The notes under the pieces: model-generated
The model's input: the letters and a program-made list of their open reading frames with translations, nothing else
The model's database searches: none
Told to the model about the DNA's origin: nothing
DNA from: a virus
IMG/VR virus record: IMGVR_UViG_3300001533_002103
Span: 30,793-94,792 of that record
DNA length: 64,000 nt
Reading direction: 5' to 3' (one strand)
Shown here: positions 63,312 to 64,000 of the stretch, one piece after another
Numbering within the stretch: position 1 is the stretch's first letter
Layout: each line of letters starts with the position of its first letter
Translations under genes and position numbers: made by a program

Positions 63312-63717
63312 AACACTTTTCCAATCTTCTTTTTAATCTCTTAATTCCTTTATTTGATTTAATTACTTCATTTCTCATTTCTAAATATCTTAATTGAAAA
63401 TAATTAGATTCGGTTCTAAAAGAGGGAGGAAGATCCATATCAGATCTTACATTACTAAATACACGACCCTGTGTTTTTGGTAAAACTGGAGATAACTTTA
63501 TGGGTGGTTCTTTGATATCATATTTGATTGGTTTACTTTCCTCTATTTCTACTTCATTATCAATATATTGAGGTATATCAATATGAATTAATTGAGTTGA
63601 ATTTTTGTCCTTAACAACAATTCCTATTGTATTTGGATAATTCTTTCCATATATATAACAATCAGCATTTTGGGAAAATTTCTCTAACTGTTCTATTAAT
63701 TCTTTTACTTTACACAT
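63298..63717 (-). CDS. Hypothetical protein, 139 aa
   Basis: Start MCKVKELIEQLEKFSQNADCYI with GAGGAG upstream; an earlier ATG would overlap the 46-aa gene and is rejected. The first 60 residues (VKELIEQL...DC-x-I-x-G...IGIVVKD) look like the small phage family that pairs a helix with beta strands. The C-terminus is basic (RLKRRLEKC). Not assigned a function. Confidence 0.75.
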   Translation of the reverse strand: MCKVKELIEQLEKFSQNADCYIYGKNYPNTIGIVVKDKNSTQLIHIDIPQYIDNEVEIEESKPIKYDIKEPPIKLSPVLPKTQGRVFSNVRSDMDLPPSFRTESNYFQLRYLEMRNEVIKSNKGIKRLKRRLEKCCENY

Positions 63718-63845
63718 TTTCTCTCCTCTAATATAAATTTCTTTGCAGCTTGTCTTTCTTGTTTTGATACTAACCTTTTTAAAAATTTCAGATGTCTCCA
63801 CCATTCAGGTGGTTTAACTAATGTATCTTTTCTTACGTGTGCCAT
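63705..63845 (-). CDS. Small conserved phage protein, 46 aa
   Basis: MAHVRKDTLVKPPEWWRHLK, then FLKRLVSKQERQAAKKFI and a Cys/Lys end. The PPEWW-x-HL...KR-x-x-x-KxER-x-AAK pattern is a frequent tiny protein of tailed phages, of unknown role. AGGAGG precedes the ATG; the end overlaps the next gene start by 13 nt. Confidence 0.85.
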   Translation of the reverse strand: MAHVRKDTLVKPPEWWRHLKFLKRLVSKQERQAAKKFILEERKCVK

Positions 63846-63916
63846 TGTATCCTCCTTATTTTAAAATATTTGAAGATAACCACCCCCTTTCCATAATAAG
63901 TTATTAAATAAGACAT
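63833..63916 (-). CDS. Doubtful tiny ORF, 27 aa
   Basis: ATG 63916 follows AAAGGA by 8 nt and encodes MSYLITYYGKGVVIFKYFKI and a short basic end, overlapping the start and ribosome site of the next gene. Too short to judge; listed only because of the ribosome site. Confidence 0.25.
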   Translation of the reverse strand: MSYLITYYGKGVVIFKYFKIRRIQWHT

Positions 63917-63930
63917 CAAAATTTTCCTTT

Positions 63931-63956
63931 GTCTATTTTTATTTTGTTCACCAATC
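63931..63956 (-). promoter_or_regulatory. Shared upstream motif before the first small genes
   Basis: Minus strand: GATTGGTGAACAAAATAAAA then ATAGAC. Same GTGAACAAAATAAAAA sub-form as at 61875-61900. It is followed by the 46-aa gene 86 nt on; the rest of 63846-64000 holds no convincing gene. Confidence 0.4.
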
Positions 63957-64000
63957 TAGTTGTATTGATCATAATATTACCAAATAAAGTACAAAAAAAA

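Overview
The window is a piece of a very large (jumbo) tailed-phage genome. It is strongly A+T-rich and almost wholly coding, and every credible gene lies on the minus strand, so genes read from high to low coordinates. Evidence for a phage: a VgrG/gp5-like baseplate spike, a PAAR tip protein, an amidase endolysin beside a small membrane protein, T4-type replication and recombination genes (UvsX, UvsW, gp46/gp47, two-subunit type II topoisomerase, flap endonuclease, RuvC), and two separate multisubunit RNA polymerases. Purine-rich ribosome-binding sites (AGGAG, GGGGGA) stand before most genes. A heptose-epimerase homologue (HldD) and other sugar genes hint at a Gram-negative host with a decorated surface; this is inference.

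Layout from the 3' side of the plus strand in transcription order. 64000-55400: small phage proteins, DUF2061 membrane protein, HldD, flap endonuclease, a possible neck protein, tRNA-Gly, RuvC, a LigD-type 3'-phosphoesterase, a kinase-like protein, a methyltransferase broken by an in-frame TAA, thioredoxin and a sugar epimerase. 55400-48180: B12-type ribonucleotide reductase carrying an intein in its NPCGE motif, several small conserved phage proteins, UvsX and a KhpA-like KH protein. 48164-38070: Cas4-like nuclease, then baseplate and lysis genes with a family of four related membrane/Cys-rich proteins, two of which look damaged. 37886-28790: unknown proteins, then RNA polymerase set 2 (beta' then beta). 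28789-18650: SSB-like protein, MoxR-type ATPase with a VWA/metallopeptidase partner, both topoisomerase subunits, a hexapeptide-repeat protein and a QueD-like enzyme fused to a degenerate zinc domain. 18630-12430: UvsW, gp47, gp46, a radical SAM protein and two small proteins. 12411-5581: the most striking region, a ubiquitin-like conjugation cassette related to the PRTRC type: E2-like, JAB/JAMM peptidase, E1/ThiF-like, SAP-ubiquitin-like fusion, then (after a perfect hairpin) a small protein, a second E1/ThiF-like protein and a second E2-like candidate. 5578-1: a small protein and RNA polymerase set 1 (beta' then beta; beta runs off the window).

How parts fit together: the two polymerases probably divide early and later transcription. 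A recurring upstream motif (core GAACAAA followed by an A-rich tract) occurs before at least six genes or operons and may be a phage promoter. Thioredoxin and NrdJ supply dNTPs; UvsX, gp46/47, UvsW, RuvC, flap endonuclease and topoisomerase support recombination-dependent replication. The conjugation cassette is co-directional with and directly upstream of polymerase set 1, which suggests but does not prove a link to control of phage or host proteins during infection.

No gene-free stretch exceeds 300 bases. The longest are 37887-38075 (189 nt, two terminator hairpins), 63846-64000 (155 nt, promoter-like motif and a doubtful tiny ORF), 21161-21281 (121 nt, nothing convincing), 7735-7839 (perfect hairpin) and 51614-51715 (nothing convincing). 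Positions of motifs come from reading the translations by hand; family names are from recognition of motifs, not from a search.
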